A program made the translations under genes and the position numbers. The notes below the pieces were generated by a model. The model was not told where the DNA came from, did no database searches, and saw nothing but the letters and a program-made list of their open reading frames with translations. From Acidobacteriota bacterium (GTDB taxonomy: Bacteria; Acidobacteriota; Blastocatellia; Pyrinomonadales; Pyrinomonadaceae), in contig CAUJFK010000302.1 in NCBI GenBank assembly GCA_963169175.1, forward strand, positions 1 through 16,153: 16,153 bases of DNA, read 5' to 3'. Below are positions 1-8,100 of the stretch, piece after piece; the stretch's first letter is position 1, and each line of letters opens with the position of its first letter.

Positions 1-616
1 CGGAAACGATCAGGCTGATCTGTTGCGAGGCCGCCGCTCGGATTGCCAGGCCGCCGCCTTTTACAGCCGAGACCGCACGCCTAACCGAATTTATCTCGGT
101 GATCGAGGCACCCGATGTTACAAGGGACTGGTTCAGCTCTCTAAGATCAGACAAAGTGACCCGTGGATCACGCGGCAGGTCCATCATCGCCGAACCGCCG
201 CCCGAGATCAGAAACACGATTGTGGCCCTTTCACGATTTGCCCGTTCAAGCAACGAAAGGCAAGCCTTTGCCGCCTCGAAGCTTTCTTCGTTGGGCAACG
301 GGTGCCCGCCAAAAAACTTCAGCCAAACCGGTCCGATTGGAGAATTTCCGTAAGCTGGTTTTGCCCCCGAAACTACTCCTGCCTTGACATACATTCCCGC
401 AACACGATCAAATGCTTCCGCCATCGGGTACGCCGCCTTACCTATCGCAACGACATAAAGCGATCCCGAATGTGCGACGGCGGATTCGCCATCGATCAGA
501 AGATCCGACCCGTCGGTCCGCACGGCGTTTTCTATCGCAGCACCGGCATCAACCCGCTTCAGTGCCTCACAGAAAATCGCCTTCGCCGTCAGAATGTGCT
601 CTCGGTTTGGCGTCAT
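1..616 (-). CDS. Glycerate 2-kinase, MOFRL family (partial, C-terminus outside window)
   Basis: The first 205 codons of a DUF4147/MOFRL-type glycerate kinase, which phosphorylates D-glycerate to 2-phosphoglycerate with ATP in the cytoplasm. Seen: VVAIGKAA around residues 55-62, GGHPLPNEES around 103-112 and the glycine-rich LISGGGSAMM around 136-145, all hallmarks of the N-terminal domain. The frame stays open to base 1, so the C-terminal MOFRL domain is missing only because the window ends. The ATG directly abuts the stop of the SGNH hydrolase gene (TAGATG), which suggests translational coupling. Together with the hydroxypyruvate isomerase and tartronate semialdehyde reductase further up the operon, it completes a path into lower glycolysis. 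Family assignment is firm. The symbol (gckA, ttuD or glxK-like) is left open because names vary between lineages. Confidence 0.93.
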   Translation of the reverse strand, partial: MTPNREHILTAKAIFCEALKRVDAGAAIENAVRTDGSDLLIDGESAVAHSGSLYVVAIGKAAYPMAEAFDRVAGMYVKAGVVSGAKPAYGNSPIGPVWLKFFGGHPLPNEESFEAAKACLSLLERANRERATIVFLISGGGSAMMDLPRDPRVTLSDLRELNQSLVTSGASITEINSVRRAVSAVKGGGLAIRAAASQQISLIVS

Positions 617-1348
617 CTAAATTCCGAGATTTAATTTCTTGATCTCCTTGATCAACAGGTCGGCCTCGATTCGATGCCCGCCGCTGTTTGGATGCATTCC
701 ATCTGTGAACAGATCGTCCATGGATTGCCCTTTCTCCTTGCCGTAGCGATAGTAAACAGAAAAAAGATCAACGACCGGTACCGCATTCTTTTTGCCAACC
801 GACTTCAAAGCGGCGACGTAATCCTTCTTCATAAAATTAAATCCATCCGGATCGGCCGGATCGTATGGCGGCTTTCCATACATCGAGCGTAATTTCTCGG
901 TCCATCGTGTCGGCAGCGGTGTAACAAGAATGACCTTTGCCTTCCTTGCCTTAAGTGTCGCGATCATTTCGCTTAGATTATTGACATAGTCCGCGACGGG
1001 CACTCGCGGGCCGGTCGCGGGCGGGTCCTTCCAAACATCGACGGCGGAATCATTATTGCCGAACTGAATGATGACGAGGTCCGGAGATTTGGCAAGCACA
1101 TCCTTTTCAAATCGCTTTTTGGCGTGTTCAGTCGTATTTCCGCCGATGCCGGCGTTTATCACTTCGGCATTTTTACTCGACAGAATTTCCCGCAGAATAT
1201 CTGAATAAGTCACAACGCCCTTGCGCGGGGCGGTGATCGAATCGCCAAACGCGACGATCGTTAGCTTCTTCGCTTCGGCCGTCTGAGAAAATGCGGCGAG
1301 ACTCATGACCATGACAATGATCATTACACCAATTACATTTGTTTTCAT
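617..1348 (-). CDS. Secreted SGNH/GDSL-family esterase
   Basis: A 243-residue SGNH hydrolase. Residues 1 to about 26 form a signal peptide (MKTN, hydrophobic core, cleavage near TAEA), so it acts outside the cytoplasm. Block I is FGDSIT with the nucleophile Ser37, block II is NAGIGGNT around 65-72, block III is GNND with Asn99, and block V is DGMHP with Asp216 and His219, so the catalytic set is complete. The family removes acyl groups from sugars, polysaccharides or lipids; SGNH enzymes include O-acetyl-sugar esterases. In this operon, removal of an acetyl or other acyl decoration from the carbohydrate substrate is a reasonable inference. It lies 36 bases after the alcohol dehydrogenase gene and abuts the glycerate kinase gene. 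No clear Shine-Dalgarno precedes its ATG. Confidence 0.88.
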   Translation of the reverse strand: MKTNVIGVMIIVMVMSLAAFSQTAEAKKLTIVAFGDSITAPRKGVVTYSDILREILSSKNAEVINAGIGGNTTEHAKKRFEKDVLAKSPDLVIIQFGNNDSAVDVWKDPPATGPRVPVADYVNNLSEMIATLKARKAKVILVTPLPTRWTEKLRSMYGKPPYDPADPDGFNFMKKDYVAALKSVGKKNAVPVVDLFSVYYRYGKEKGQSMDDLFTDGMHPNSGGHRIEADLLIKEIKKLNLGI

Positions 1349-1384
1349 CGCTATGATCTACAGCATACAACCTGGTACTAGATT

Positions 1385-2512
1385 CTAAAATTCGATGACC
1401 TGTCGAACGGCTTTCCCCTCGGCCAAACGGTCAAATCCGATATTGATCTCATCAAGCTTTATCGAGTGGGTCCGAAGCCGATCGATCGGGAGCATCCCTT
1501 TCAAATGCATTTCGATATATTGCGGGATGTCGCGGCTCGGCAGGCAAGAACCCATATATGATCCTTTAACGGTCCGCTCTTCCGCAACAAGGCTGAAGGC
1601 GGGAATAGAGAACATTCTTTCCGGATGCGGCAGGCCCGCTGTGATCGTCGTACCGCCTCGTCTGGTTGCCTGATACGCCTGGATCAACACCTGTTCGCTG
1701 CCGACGCCTTCAAATACATGATCGGCACCGCCAGAGGTGATCTGTCTGACGGCCTCGACCGCATCTACCTCCGATGCATTCACGGTGTGCGTGGCGCCGA
1801 CTAGCCGCGCGAGTTCCAGCTTGTCGTCGAGCCGATCAATAGCGATGATCGGAAATGACTTTGCGTAGCTTGCGCCCATCACCATGCTGAGCCCTACGCC
1901 GCCAAGGCCGAAAACGGCAACCGAGTCTTCGGCTTCAACCTTTGCCGTATTCAGAACTGCTCCAACTCCAGTCAGCACCGCGCACCCGAACAGGGCCGCG
2001 ATGTCCAATGGCAAAGACTTGTCGATCCGTACAAGTGATTCCCGAGCAACAACCGTTAGTTCGGAAAATGCCGAAACACCCAAGTGGTGATTTATCGACG
2101 ATCCGGAATCAGAAAAATGGCGCGCACCTGATAGGAGTGTTCCGGCGACATTCGCTTTTGCACCGGGTTCGCATAACGCCCCGCGGCCCTGCAAGCAGAA
2201 AGAACAACTGCCGCATACAGGTACGAAACTGAAAATTACATGGTCGCCCGGACCAAGGTCCTTAACCGCCAAGCCGACCTCACGAACGATACCGCTCGCC
2301 TCATGGCCAAGTACCATCGGCATTACCCGTGGCCTCGAACCATCAATTACCGAGAGGTCCGAATGACAAAGTCCGGCCGCCGCGAGCTCGACCAACACCT
2401 CATTCTCGCCCGGACCGGCAAGCGTAATTTCCTCGACGCGGAGCGGCAGGCTCTCCGCATAAGGGAACGGCTTGCCCATTTCAGTTAATACTGCAGCTTT
2501 GGTCTTCATCAT
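1385..2512 (-). CDS. Zn-dependent alcohol dehydrogenase (MDR superfamily, class III-like)
   Basis: A 375-residue medium-chain dehydrogenase that oxidises an alcohol or reduces an aldehyde with NAD(H). Catalytic zinc ligands are Cys49 (GLCHSD), His70-Glu71 (GHEASG) and Cys177 (FGCAVLTG). The structural zinc lobe has Cys100, 103, 106 and 114. The Rossmann motif GLGGVG is at 202-207. Overall shape resembles the FrmA/AdhC branch (glutathione-dependent formaldehyde dehydrogenase and relatives), but the substrate is not readable. The start codon overlaps the kelch gene stop as ATGA; a second ATG follows immediately, so the start could be three bases later. There is no obvious ribosome binding site, which fits coupled translation. 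A role in oxidising or reducing an alcohol or aldehyde intermediate of the pathway is inferred. Confidence 0.9.
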   Translation of the reverse strand: MMKTKAAVLTEMGKPFPYAESLPLRVEEITLAGPGENEVLVELAAAGLCHSDLSVIDGSRPRVMPMVLGHEASGIVREVGLAVKDLGPGDHVIFSFVPVCGSCSFCLQGRGALCEPGAKANVAGTLLSGARHFSDSGSSINHHLGVSAFSELTVVARESLVRIDKSLPLDIAALFGCAVLTGVGAVLNTAKVEAEDSVAVFGLGGVGLSMVMGASYAKSFPIIAIDRLDDKLELARLVGATHTVNASEVDAVEAVRQITSGGADHVFEGVGSEQVLIQAYQATRRGGTTITAGLPHPERMFSIPAFSLVAEERTVKGSYMGSCLPSRDIPQYIEMHLKGMLPIDRLRTHSIKLDEINIGFDRLAEGKAVRQVIEF

Positions 2513-3486
2513 TTTTGTTCGTGATTCACATGGCCGATCACAATTCCCTTGAACCGCGAAGCGAGCTTGTCTTCTCCTGATGCTCCGAAGAATGTATTGT
2601 TGGCGAAAATGAACTTTGTATCCATTAGCGGCTGGGGAAGTTTCGAGATCAATTCATACTTATCTGCCTTCGGCAAATATCGATAAACCGTATCGAGGCC
2701 GGCATCTGAGTAACCACCGAGAAGATATACAAACTTGCCGTCCGCTCCGGCCCAAAATGCACGCATCGCGATGGGCATCTTCTTAATGCTGGTCCAGGTA
2801 TTTGTCTTGGTGCTGAATCGATATGCGTCATCCAGATTATGTGGCGGTTCGCCCGACCTCTGTGTTATTCCGCCGAACACAAATATGTCCGTACCGACAG
2901 CGGCCGCGGAAAATATCTGTCTCGGCCCGCCCGGTATTGCCGGCCCGCTATCCCATTTGTTCGAATTCGTGTCGTAGATCCAAACATTTCTTGATGCGGT
3001 GGTCACATCGGCCGGGTTTGAAGAACCTCCGAAAACATAAATCTTTTCCCCCACCGTTGCGTATGCCGGGAAGATAAACGCCGCGGGCGACTCCCCTATT
3101 TTGTCCCAGCTTCCTTTTCGAAGCCGGTAAACATCCTTGTTCGGCCGTCCGCCGCCGTCAACGCCGCCGAGCAAAAAAATGTCCTTGCCGACCGCCGCGG
3201 TCGCGCCGTATCCGAACGCCTTAGGTATTGGCTTCACGACCGACCATTTGTCCGCTTTTGGATCATAAAAACTGGCATCATCGGTCCAGAGTTTTTTTCC
3301 GTCTTTCCAAAAACTTCCACCCGCAAGCCAGAGGCCTCCATTTTGCCAGACCGCAAAGTAGCCGCCTCTCGGCAGCGGAATGTCTTCGCCGCGTTTCCAC
3401 TCGATACTCATTTGTTCGTTTATCGCTTGGCCCAAACAAATTCCTAAAGAAAATAGAAGTAGGAACAGGAATCCGACACTTTTCAT
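2509..3486 (-). CDS. Secreted kelch-repeat beta-propeller (NanM-like mutarotase candidate)
   Basis: A 325-residue protein with a signal peptide (residues 1 to about 19, ending LGICLGQ) and repeated kelch signatures: LAGG, LLGG, VFGG, VFGG, LLGG and a degenerate last one (FGASG), consistent with a six-bladed propeller. In the kelch family, NanM (N-acetylneuraminate epimerase) is a periplasmic six-blade protein of comparable size that speeds up anomer exchange before uptake. The gene lies directly downstream of, and overlaps (ATGA), the sodium:solute symporter gene, and the same operon carries a NAL-family aldolase, which supports a sugar-acid mutarotase role by context. A strong Shine-Dalgarno (GGGAGGG, complement of 3492-3498) lies a few bases before the ATG. 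Other kelch proteins are binding proteins or oxidases, so the enzymatic role is inference. Confidence 0.8.
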   Translation of the reverse strand: MKSVGFLFLLLFSLGICLGQAINEQMSIEWKRGEDIPLPRGGYFAVWQNGGLWLAGGSFWKDGKKLWTDDASFYDPKADKWSVVKPIPKAFGYGATAAVGKDIFLLGGVDGGGRPNKDVYRLRKGSWDKIGESPAAFIFPAYATVGEKIYVFGGSSNPADVTTASRNVWIYDTNSNKWDSGPAIPGGPRQIFSAAAVGTDIFVFGGITQRSGEPPHNLDDAYRFSTKTNTWTSIKKMPIAMRAFWAGADGKFVYLLGGYSDAGLDTVYRYLPKADKYELISKLPQPLMDTKFIFANNTFFGASGEDKLASRFKGIVIGHVNHEQK

Positions 3487-5012
3487 GGACGCCCTCCCGG
3501 AAATTCTTCCTGCCCCAAGACAGGCGCATCCGACCCGCGTCCCAGAAAGAGGCTGACAAGTGCCGTCACGCCAAAACCGACAATGAACGAGACCGGGATT
3601 ATCCAGATAAACGACAGCTGCTGCTTAACGCCAAATATCTGCTGGCTAAATCCTATATAAAGGCTCGTCAGAACTGACGCCGCGAATCCAATAAGCACCG
3701 AAAGCGGGTTCGATCGCCTTAACAGCATGCCGGCAAAAAATAGAATCGCGAGCGGCCCAACGAATAGATTGACGACGCGGCCGCTAAGCTCCACCAGGTT
3801 CCATGTAGATCGCTCCATGCCGAGAGTGAATCCAATAGCGAGCAGAACACCGACGCCGCCCATCACGATACCAATGAGGCGTTCGACGACCAACGGCTTT
3901 TGGAAAAAGCCGATCCAGGTTTTCTTTGGCTGGATCTTGGTGATCAATACGCTGGATATCGCATTCATTCCCGAACTAAGCCCCGACATTGCAGCGGCGA
4001 GCAATCCCGCAACTATCAGCCCGGCGATACCGTGCGGCAGTTCTGCGACGACGAATTGGATCATTGTTCGGTCCGCTGTCGCGGCGATCTGCTGTTGAAA
4101 CTCATCGATGGGCAGCGATGACCGATACCTGTAAAAGGCAAACAAAGACAGCCCGCATATCGCCAGAAATAGTACCGAAGCCAGATTCGAGATTATGTAA
4201 ACCCAAACACTGCGGCGGGCCGCCTGGAGCGATGGCGTGCTCAGATATCGCTGAACGATCATCTGGTCAGATGAACTTACGCAAACAAAATAGAAGAAGA
4301 CCGAGGCCATGTTGCCCACGGTCGTCATACGGACAGTCGGGTCAAGACTAAAAGTTGTTATCTCGGTTCGTCCGGCCTGCGAAAATGAATCCCACCAGCC
4401 AAACGGCCCGACACCGGTCGCGTACATTACATACATCGGTATCACGAGTGCACAGCCCGTAAACAGCATTGTCTGGATAAAGTCAGTCCATATGACCGAC
4501 TGAAGGCCGCCAGCGGAAGTATAAAAGGTAGTAATGATCCCGATGACGGCAATTATGAAAAATATGTTCCAGCCGGTAACTTGCGCTACCGCAAGGCTTG
4601 CGGTATAGATTATCGCCCCCATCCACAAAAGGGTTTTAAGCACAAAGGTGTACTCGGAAACTCTTGTTACCCTGATATCGAAACGTTTATCCAGATAGTC
4701 ATACGCGCTGCTGATAGGGAGGCTCATTATGATCGGCAGCACGATCCTGTTTATTACGGGAACGATAAACGGAACGATCAAATACGCTACAAAGAAGCCG
4801 AGCCCGTATCGGATCATCTCGCCGGGCACAGCCATAAAGCTGATGGTCGAGAATAGCGACAGGCTCCCGCCGACAAGGATCCAGTGCATCCCGCGGCCAC
4901 CTAGAAAAAAGTCCGTTCTGGAATCGAGTTTTCGCGAGAAATATAGCCCGATAAGCGACATCGCTGCCATATACCCAACGACGACGGCAATATCAAGCGC
5001 GTTAAGCTGCAT
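3483..5012 (-). CDS. Sodium:solute symporter (SSS/SLC5 family)
   Basis: A 509-residue inner-membrane transporter with about 13 hydrophobic segments across its length. Family signatures: FFLGGRGMHW around 35-44, SAGGLQSVIWTDFIQ around 166-180, and the serine-rich AAAMSGLSSGMNAISS around 339-354, which corresponds to the helix carrying sodium-site serines in SSS proteins. The family couples sodium influx to uptake of sugars, sialic acids, carboxylates or amino acids; the pairing with a kelch protein and sugar-acid enzymes points to a sugar or sugar acid. It is the only transporter in the window, and it is the first gene after the largest gap inside the train (195 bases), so it could be expressed partly from its own start signal. 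Its stop overlaps the kelch ATG. Confidence 0.92.
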   Translation of the reverse strand: MQLNALDIAVVVGYMAAMSLIGLYFSRKLDSRTDFFLGGRGMHWILVGGSLSLFSTISFMAVPGEMIRYGLGFFVAYLIVPFIVPVINRIVLPIIMSLPISSAYDYLDKRFDIRVTRVSEYTFVLKTLLWMGAIIYTASLAVAQVTGWNIFFIIAVIGIITTFYTSAGGLQSVIWTDFIQTMLFTGCALVIPMYVMYATGVGPFGWWDSFSQAGRTEITTFSLDPTVRMTTVGNMASVFFYFVCVSSSDQMIVQRYLSTPSLQAARRSVWVYIISNLASVLFLAICGLSLFAFYRYRSSLPIDEFQQQIAATADRTMIQFVVAELPHGIAGLIVAGLLAAAMSGLSSGMNAISSVLITKIQPKKTWIGFFQKPLVVERLIGIVMGGVGVLLAIGFTLGMERSTWNLVELSGRVVNLFVGPLAILFFAGMLLRRSNPLSVLIGFAASVLTSLYIGFSQQIFGVKQQLSFIWIIPVSFIVGFGVTALVSLFLGRGSDAPVLGQEEFPGGRP

Positions 5013-5054
5013 AATTCGTTTTAGGAACGTGAGTTCTAGTGGCCTGAAACATAT

Positions 5055-5068
5055 CTACTTGAAAGTAG
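5055..5068. repeat. 14-bp perfect palindrome upstream of the symporter gene
   Basis: CTACTT-GA-AAGTAG: two 6-base arms around a 2-base centre, about 43 bases before the symporter ATG. The symmetry suits a dimeric regulator, but it could be chance. It is not the same sequence as the palindrome beside the iclR-type gene. Confidence 0.4.
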
Positions 5069-5088
5069 CTTCATGTCTATCTCGTCGT

Positions 5089-5179
5089 TTTGTGTCCTTT
5101 GTGTTCATGCTCCGCGGCCTTTTTGTGAACGGACCATTAACACAACGTTCCCCAAAGTGAAGACACAAAGATCACAAAG
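5089..5179. repeat. Imperfect inverted repeat with CTTTGTG motifs
   Basis: The left arm (5089-5107) and the reverse complement of the right arm (5158-5179) agree at 14 of the first 16 positions. Each arm contains CTTTGTG-like units twice, about nine bases apart (TTTGTGtcCTTTGTG and TTTGTGatCTTTGTG). The arms are about 50 bases apart and sit between two genes of the train. Similar CTTTGTG/CTTTGCG-type dispersed intergenic repeats are familiar from environmental bacterial genomes. Only one copy is visible here, so a dispersed family is an inference. Confidence 0.5.
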
Positions 5180-5207
5180 GTACCCGCGATAGAATTGTTA
5201 CTGTCAA

Positions 5208-6197
5208 CTAGTCGGACAGTAATTCGGCAACAAGGCAAACCGGATCGCCGGGACTCACCAAAGCCTCAGACCGAAGAACGGCAACAATGCCACTACTCAT
5301 GGTCCTCACCTCTTCGAGCACTTCACCAAACAGATCGCGGACCTCACCGACCAGTTGGCCGTTTTCGACATGGTCAAGCAGATTCACCCGCTGCACAAAA
5401 AAGCCGCTAACGTTCACCGACTGTGTGCGATCTACATCGCCGGACCCGAAAAGATGCAATTTTGGAACGAAGGACGGCGCTTCGCGATCGATGATCTTTA
5501 GATGGCCGAGTAGATTGAGCAGCGAACTGACGTAGTATGGAAGCTCAACATTTGATACGCGTCGGCCGCTCGGTGACTCGACATAGAGCCATGGAATTCC
5601 CCGCATGATCGCTGCACACAATGTGCGGCCAGGCCCGACATCCGGATGTCCCCAGACCACCGGCATTCCCGTCCGAAACGCCGCTTCCTTCGATGCTTTT
5701 GCGGCTTCGGTCCCGCTCGCGTCATATCCCGCCATCGTCGGCATAAGCGAGGCCGACGCCGAATGCAGATCAATGAAAAAATCAGCTTGAGAAATGATCA
5801 GTTCACTTAAATAATAAGCGATCCTTTCGGTAACGCTTCCGTCCTTTCGCCCCGGAAATGTCCTTGCGAGATTAAGCGAATCGATCGGGCTTGATCGCTG
5901 AACGGAGCGAAATGCGGGAACGTTTGCAACCGGAACTGCGATAAATCTTCCGGTCATTCCGTCCGTGTCCAATCGGCGAAAAACGTCTTGTATTGCCTGA
6001 ACACCTTCAAGTTCGTCGCCATGAACTGCGGCGAAAGCTACAAGCGTTTTCCCCGGTTGCCGCCCGTTTGCAATAAGCAGCGGAATACCTATCTGTTCGC
6101 CGCTTCCGGCCGGAGATATCTCCAGAAATATGGTATGTTTGCCGGTCTCGGAAAAGTCGTCGAACCGGAACCGATCGATCTCAATATTAATTGCCAT
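5208..6197 (-). CDS. Succinylglutamate desuccinylase/aspartoacylase (AspA/AstE)-family zinc deacylase
   Basis: A 329-residue M14-type zinc hydrolase. Numbering from the ATG at 6197, the zinc ligands are His59 and Glu62 in HGDELEG and His145 in DLHSAS. NLARTFPG around 109-116 and the acidic residue in VESPSG (about Glu207) match substrate-binding and catalytic positions of the AspA/AstE family. Known members remove acyl groups from N-acyl amino acids or similar amides; the C-terminal 80 residues look like the biotinyl-lipoyl-like tail common in this group. The substrate here is unknown. The frame opens with TTG at 6203, but ATG at 6197 is preferred; neither has a clear Shine-Dalgarno. It follows the MBL gene by less than 20 bases. 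A role in deacylating the operon substrate is inferred. Confidence 0.87.
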   Translation of the reverse strand: MAINIEIDRFRFDDFSETGKHTIFLEISPAGSGEQIGIPLLIANGRQPGKTLVAFAAVHGDELEGVQAIQDVFRRLDTDGMTGRFIAVPVANVPAFRSVQRSSPIDSLNLARTFPGRKDGSVTERIAYYLSELIISQADFFIDLHSASASLMPTMAGYDASGTEAAKASKEAAFRTGMPVVWGHPDVGPGRTLCAAIMRGIPWLYVESPSGRRVSNVELPYYVSSLLNLLGHLKIIDREAPSFVPKLHLFGSGDVDRTQSVNVSGFFVQRVNLLDHVENGQLVGEVRDLFGEVLEEVRTMSSGIVAVLRSEALVSPGDPVCLVAELLSD

Positions 6198-6214
6198 TCT
6201 CAAAACCGTGATCT

Positions 6215-6967
6215 TTAAAAGATCGCACCGATCTGACCTACGGTCTGCGGGATCGAGCCTTTTTTTATCTGTTCTATTGCGGCATCGATATGCCGCTGCC
6301 CGCCACTGACCGTAAAAAGAAAATGTCCGGGATACAGCCCGTCAATGTTCGATCCGGCAAGTTTCGCAAGGTCTTGACGATAACCTTCCATGGTCGAGCC
6401 GGGAGCATTTATTAGCCCGATCACGCCGCCATAAAAAAGCACATCGCCGCAAAACAGATCTCGAGATCCGTTGATCTCGACGAGATAGCAGATCGAATCG
6501 AGACTGTGTCCGTCAACGCTTATCGCTGTAAACTCGAGCCCCGCAGATTCGATCACATCGCCATCCTGGACAGCCTGATCAACCGTGCAGTTCCTAAACT
6601 GGAACCCATCGGGATAAATACCCTTTTCTATTGCCTTGTCCAACCCGGCTTCTTCGGCTGTTCCACGCTCAAGAAGCTCTCGCGTGTTGCCTGAAATATA
6701 GACCTTGCAGCCCGTGCGTTCACGTACCTCTGCCGCACCGCACGAATGATCGAAGTGAACGTGCGTCAGCAGCAACGCCTTAATATCCCTTGGGTCAAAT
6801 CCCTCACGGCGTATATTCTCGAAGATCTTTTCTCCGTCGGTCCCGCCGCCAGCGTCGATCAGCACCAACCCGTCCGGGCCTTTCACCAGATAGACGTGAC
6901 TGTCCCACCGCCCGGAAATTCCAAGCTGTAAACTGCCAACGAGATAGATATTTTCAGTGATCCTCAT
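6215..6967 (-). CDS. Metallo-beta-lactamase-fold hydrolase
   Basis: A 250-residue MBL-fold protein with the complete dinuclear metal set: HVHFDH (His69, His71, Asp73, His74), His154 in DGHS, Asp175 in CGDVLF and His215 in YPGHF. There is no signal peptide, so it is cytoplasmic. The frame stays open upstream to 7078, but that would put over 100 bases inside the preceding serine hydrolase gene and begin with a non-family sequence. The ATG at 6967 overlaps the upstream stop by one base (TAATG) and begins MRITENIYLVG, a typical MBL N-terminus. Family members hydrolyse lactones, thioesters or other esters. In this operon a sugar lactonase or thioesterase-like job is possible, but nothing in the sequence fixes the substrate. 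Confidence 0.9.
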   Translation of the reverse strand: MRITENIYLVGSLQLGISGRWDSHVYLVKGPDGLVLIDAGGGTDGEKIFENIRREGFDPRDIKALLLTHVHFDHSCGAAEVRERTGCKVYISGNTRELLERGTAEEAGLDKAIEKGIYPDGFQFRNCTVDQAVQDGDVIESAGLEFTAISVDGHSLDSICYLVEINGSRDLFCGDVLFYGGVIGLINAPGSTMEGYRQDLAKLAGSNIDGLYPGHFLFTVSGGQRHIDAAIEQIKKGSIPQTVGQIGAIF

Positions 6968-8100
6968 TAGTTCGGAACCGCAACGAATGTGCGTGCGATC
7001 TCGGTGATCGACCCGAGATGGGCACCGGTCACGTTGTGTATCATCGCGACAACAACCTTCTCCTTCGGATAGACCCACAGATACGACCGCCCGCCGACAT
7101 TCTCACCCGGATGGAAATAATAAAGACGCCCTTCCTTATCGTGGTTGATCCGCCAGCCCCAACCCGTTCCGGTTTCCTTGCCGTCAGAAGTTTTTTGGGA
7201 TGTGAACATTTTCTCAAAAGTCCCTTGTTTCAAATAGTCGCCCTGAATATGGCCGGAACCAAACCGAACAAGGTCCTCGGCGGTGGACAAAAGCCCGCCG
7301 CCCGCCCAATCGCAGCTTTGATCAACATACGGCGCATTAATCGCCTTTTTTTTCGCATCCAGTGAGTAGAAGCGGCTTCGGTTCGGAATGATCTGCCGGT
7401 TGTCGTCCGCACCGGTATTTGACATTCCCAACGGGCCAAAAACCTCGTTCTGCAATAGGTCAAGAAAGTCCTTCCCGCTTGTTCTTTCAAGCATCGCACT
7501 AAGCAGGTCAAACCCCTTGGACGAATATCCAAACTTTGTCCCGGGTGCAAAATCGAGCGGATCTGCCTGAAATCGGCCTACGCTCTCGGTCACATTTTTG
7601 CAGTAGATCTTTCGATCGAAGAATTCGTCCTTTGCCGGATCGGGATCACGACGGAGATGCCGGATGCCTGATAAGTGTCCGACAAGTTGCCGGGCGGTAA
7701 TCACGACACCCTTAGAAGGAAACTCCGGCACGTATTTTTGAACGGGCGCATCAAGGTCAAGTTTCCCTTGTTCGTACAACCGCGCCATTGCCGCTGCGGT
7801 GATCGTCTTAGAAACGCTCGCGATCCGAAACCGCGTTGCCGGCGTCACTTTTAAATTATTCTCAAGATCAGCAAATCCAAATCCTTCTGACCAAACGATC
7901 TTACCGTTAATCGAAACGGCGATCGACAATCCGGGGATCTTTTGGGCCGCCATCGTCGCGGCGATAATTTCGCGGCTCTTGTTAACCGCTTCTCGATACC
8001 GGGCGGAAACTTGAGAATCTGCCGCACGCGGAAATATTGCTCCGACAACAAGCATGAGCCAGATAACGAAGTAAACTTTTCGTCGCGCCCAATATTTCAT
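6967..8100 (-). CDS. Secreted serine hydrolase of the beta-lactamase/PBP fold (class C-like)
   Basis: A 377-residue protein with an N-terminal signal (basic MKYWARRK, hydrophobic 9-22, cleavage near ADSQ). The SxxK motif is SVSK with nucleophile Ser95 and Lys98. The second motif position reads GYSS (192-194) where the family usually has YxN. The third motif is HPG at 330-332 in place of KTG, as in many esterase-type members. The family (Pfam Beta-lactamase) contains class C beta-lactamases, DD-peptidases, EstB-like esterases and lactonases; a periplasmic esterase or peptidase is more likely than antibiotic resistance given the operon. It starts with an ATGA overlap on the aldolase gene and overlaps the MBL gene by one base. 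Confidence 0.88.
   Translation of the reverse strand: MKYWARRKVYFVIWLMLVVGAIFPRAADSQVSARYREAVNKSREIIAATMAAQKIPGLSIAVSINGKIVWSEGFGFADLENNLKVTPATRFRIASVSKTITAAAMARLYEQGKLDLDAPVQKYVPEFPSKGVVITARQLVGHLSGIRHLRRDPDPAKDEFFDRKIYCKNVTESVGRFQADPLDFAPGTKFGYSSKGFDLLSAMLERTSGKDFLDLLQNEVFGPLGMSNTGADDNRQIIPNRSRFYSLDAKKKAINAPYVDQSCDWAGGGLLSTAEDLVRFGSGHIQGDYLKQGTFEKMFTSQKTSDGKETGTGWGWRINHDKEGRLYYFHPGENVGGRSYLWVYPKEKVVVAMIHNVTGAHLGSITEIARTFVAVPN

Larger units (their letters stand above)
5013..5207. other. 195-base intergenic gap inside the gene train
   Basis: This is the only sizeable break in the minus-strand train below the control region. It holds an imperfect inverted repeat (5089-5179) and a short perfect palindrome (5055-5068). 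On the minus strand a TTGACA stands at 5202-5207, right next to the deacylase stop codon, but I see no TATAAT-like hexamer at the proper distance, so no promoter is called. No T-run terminator is visible. No credible open frame lies here. Confidence 0.7.

Noticed and set aside
23..634. 203-codon open frame on the plus strand
   Set aside because: Antisense to the glycerate kinase coding region, which has clear family motifs in the other strand; the translation is rich in Arg, Cys and His with no domain.
3228..3677. 149-codon open frame on the plus strand across the kelch/symporter junction
   Set aside because: Antisense to two well-supported overlapping genes; no domain or signal.
5202..5207. 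TTGACA on the minus strand as a -35 for the symporter gene
   Set aside because: No -10-like hexamer at 15-19 bases; the sequence there is GGTACC.
6968..7078. 37-codon N-terminal extension of the MBL-fold protein
   Set aside because: It lies inside the serine hydrolase gene in another frame, and the sequence is unlike any MBL N-terminus; TAATG coupling supports the start at 6967.
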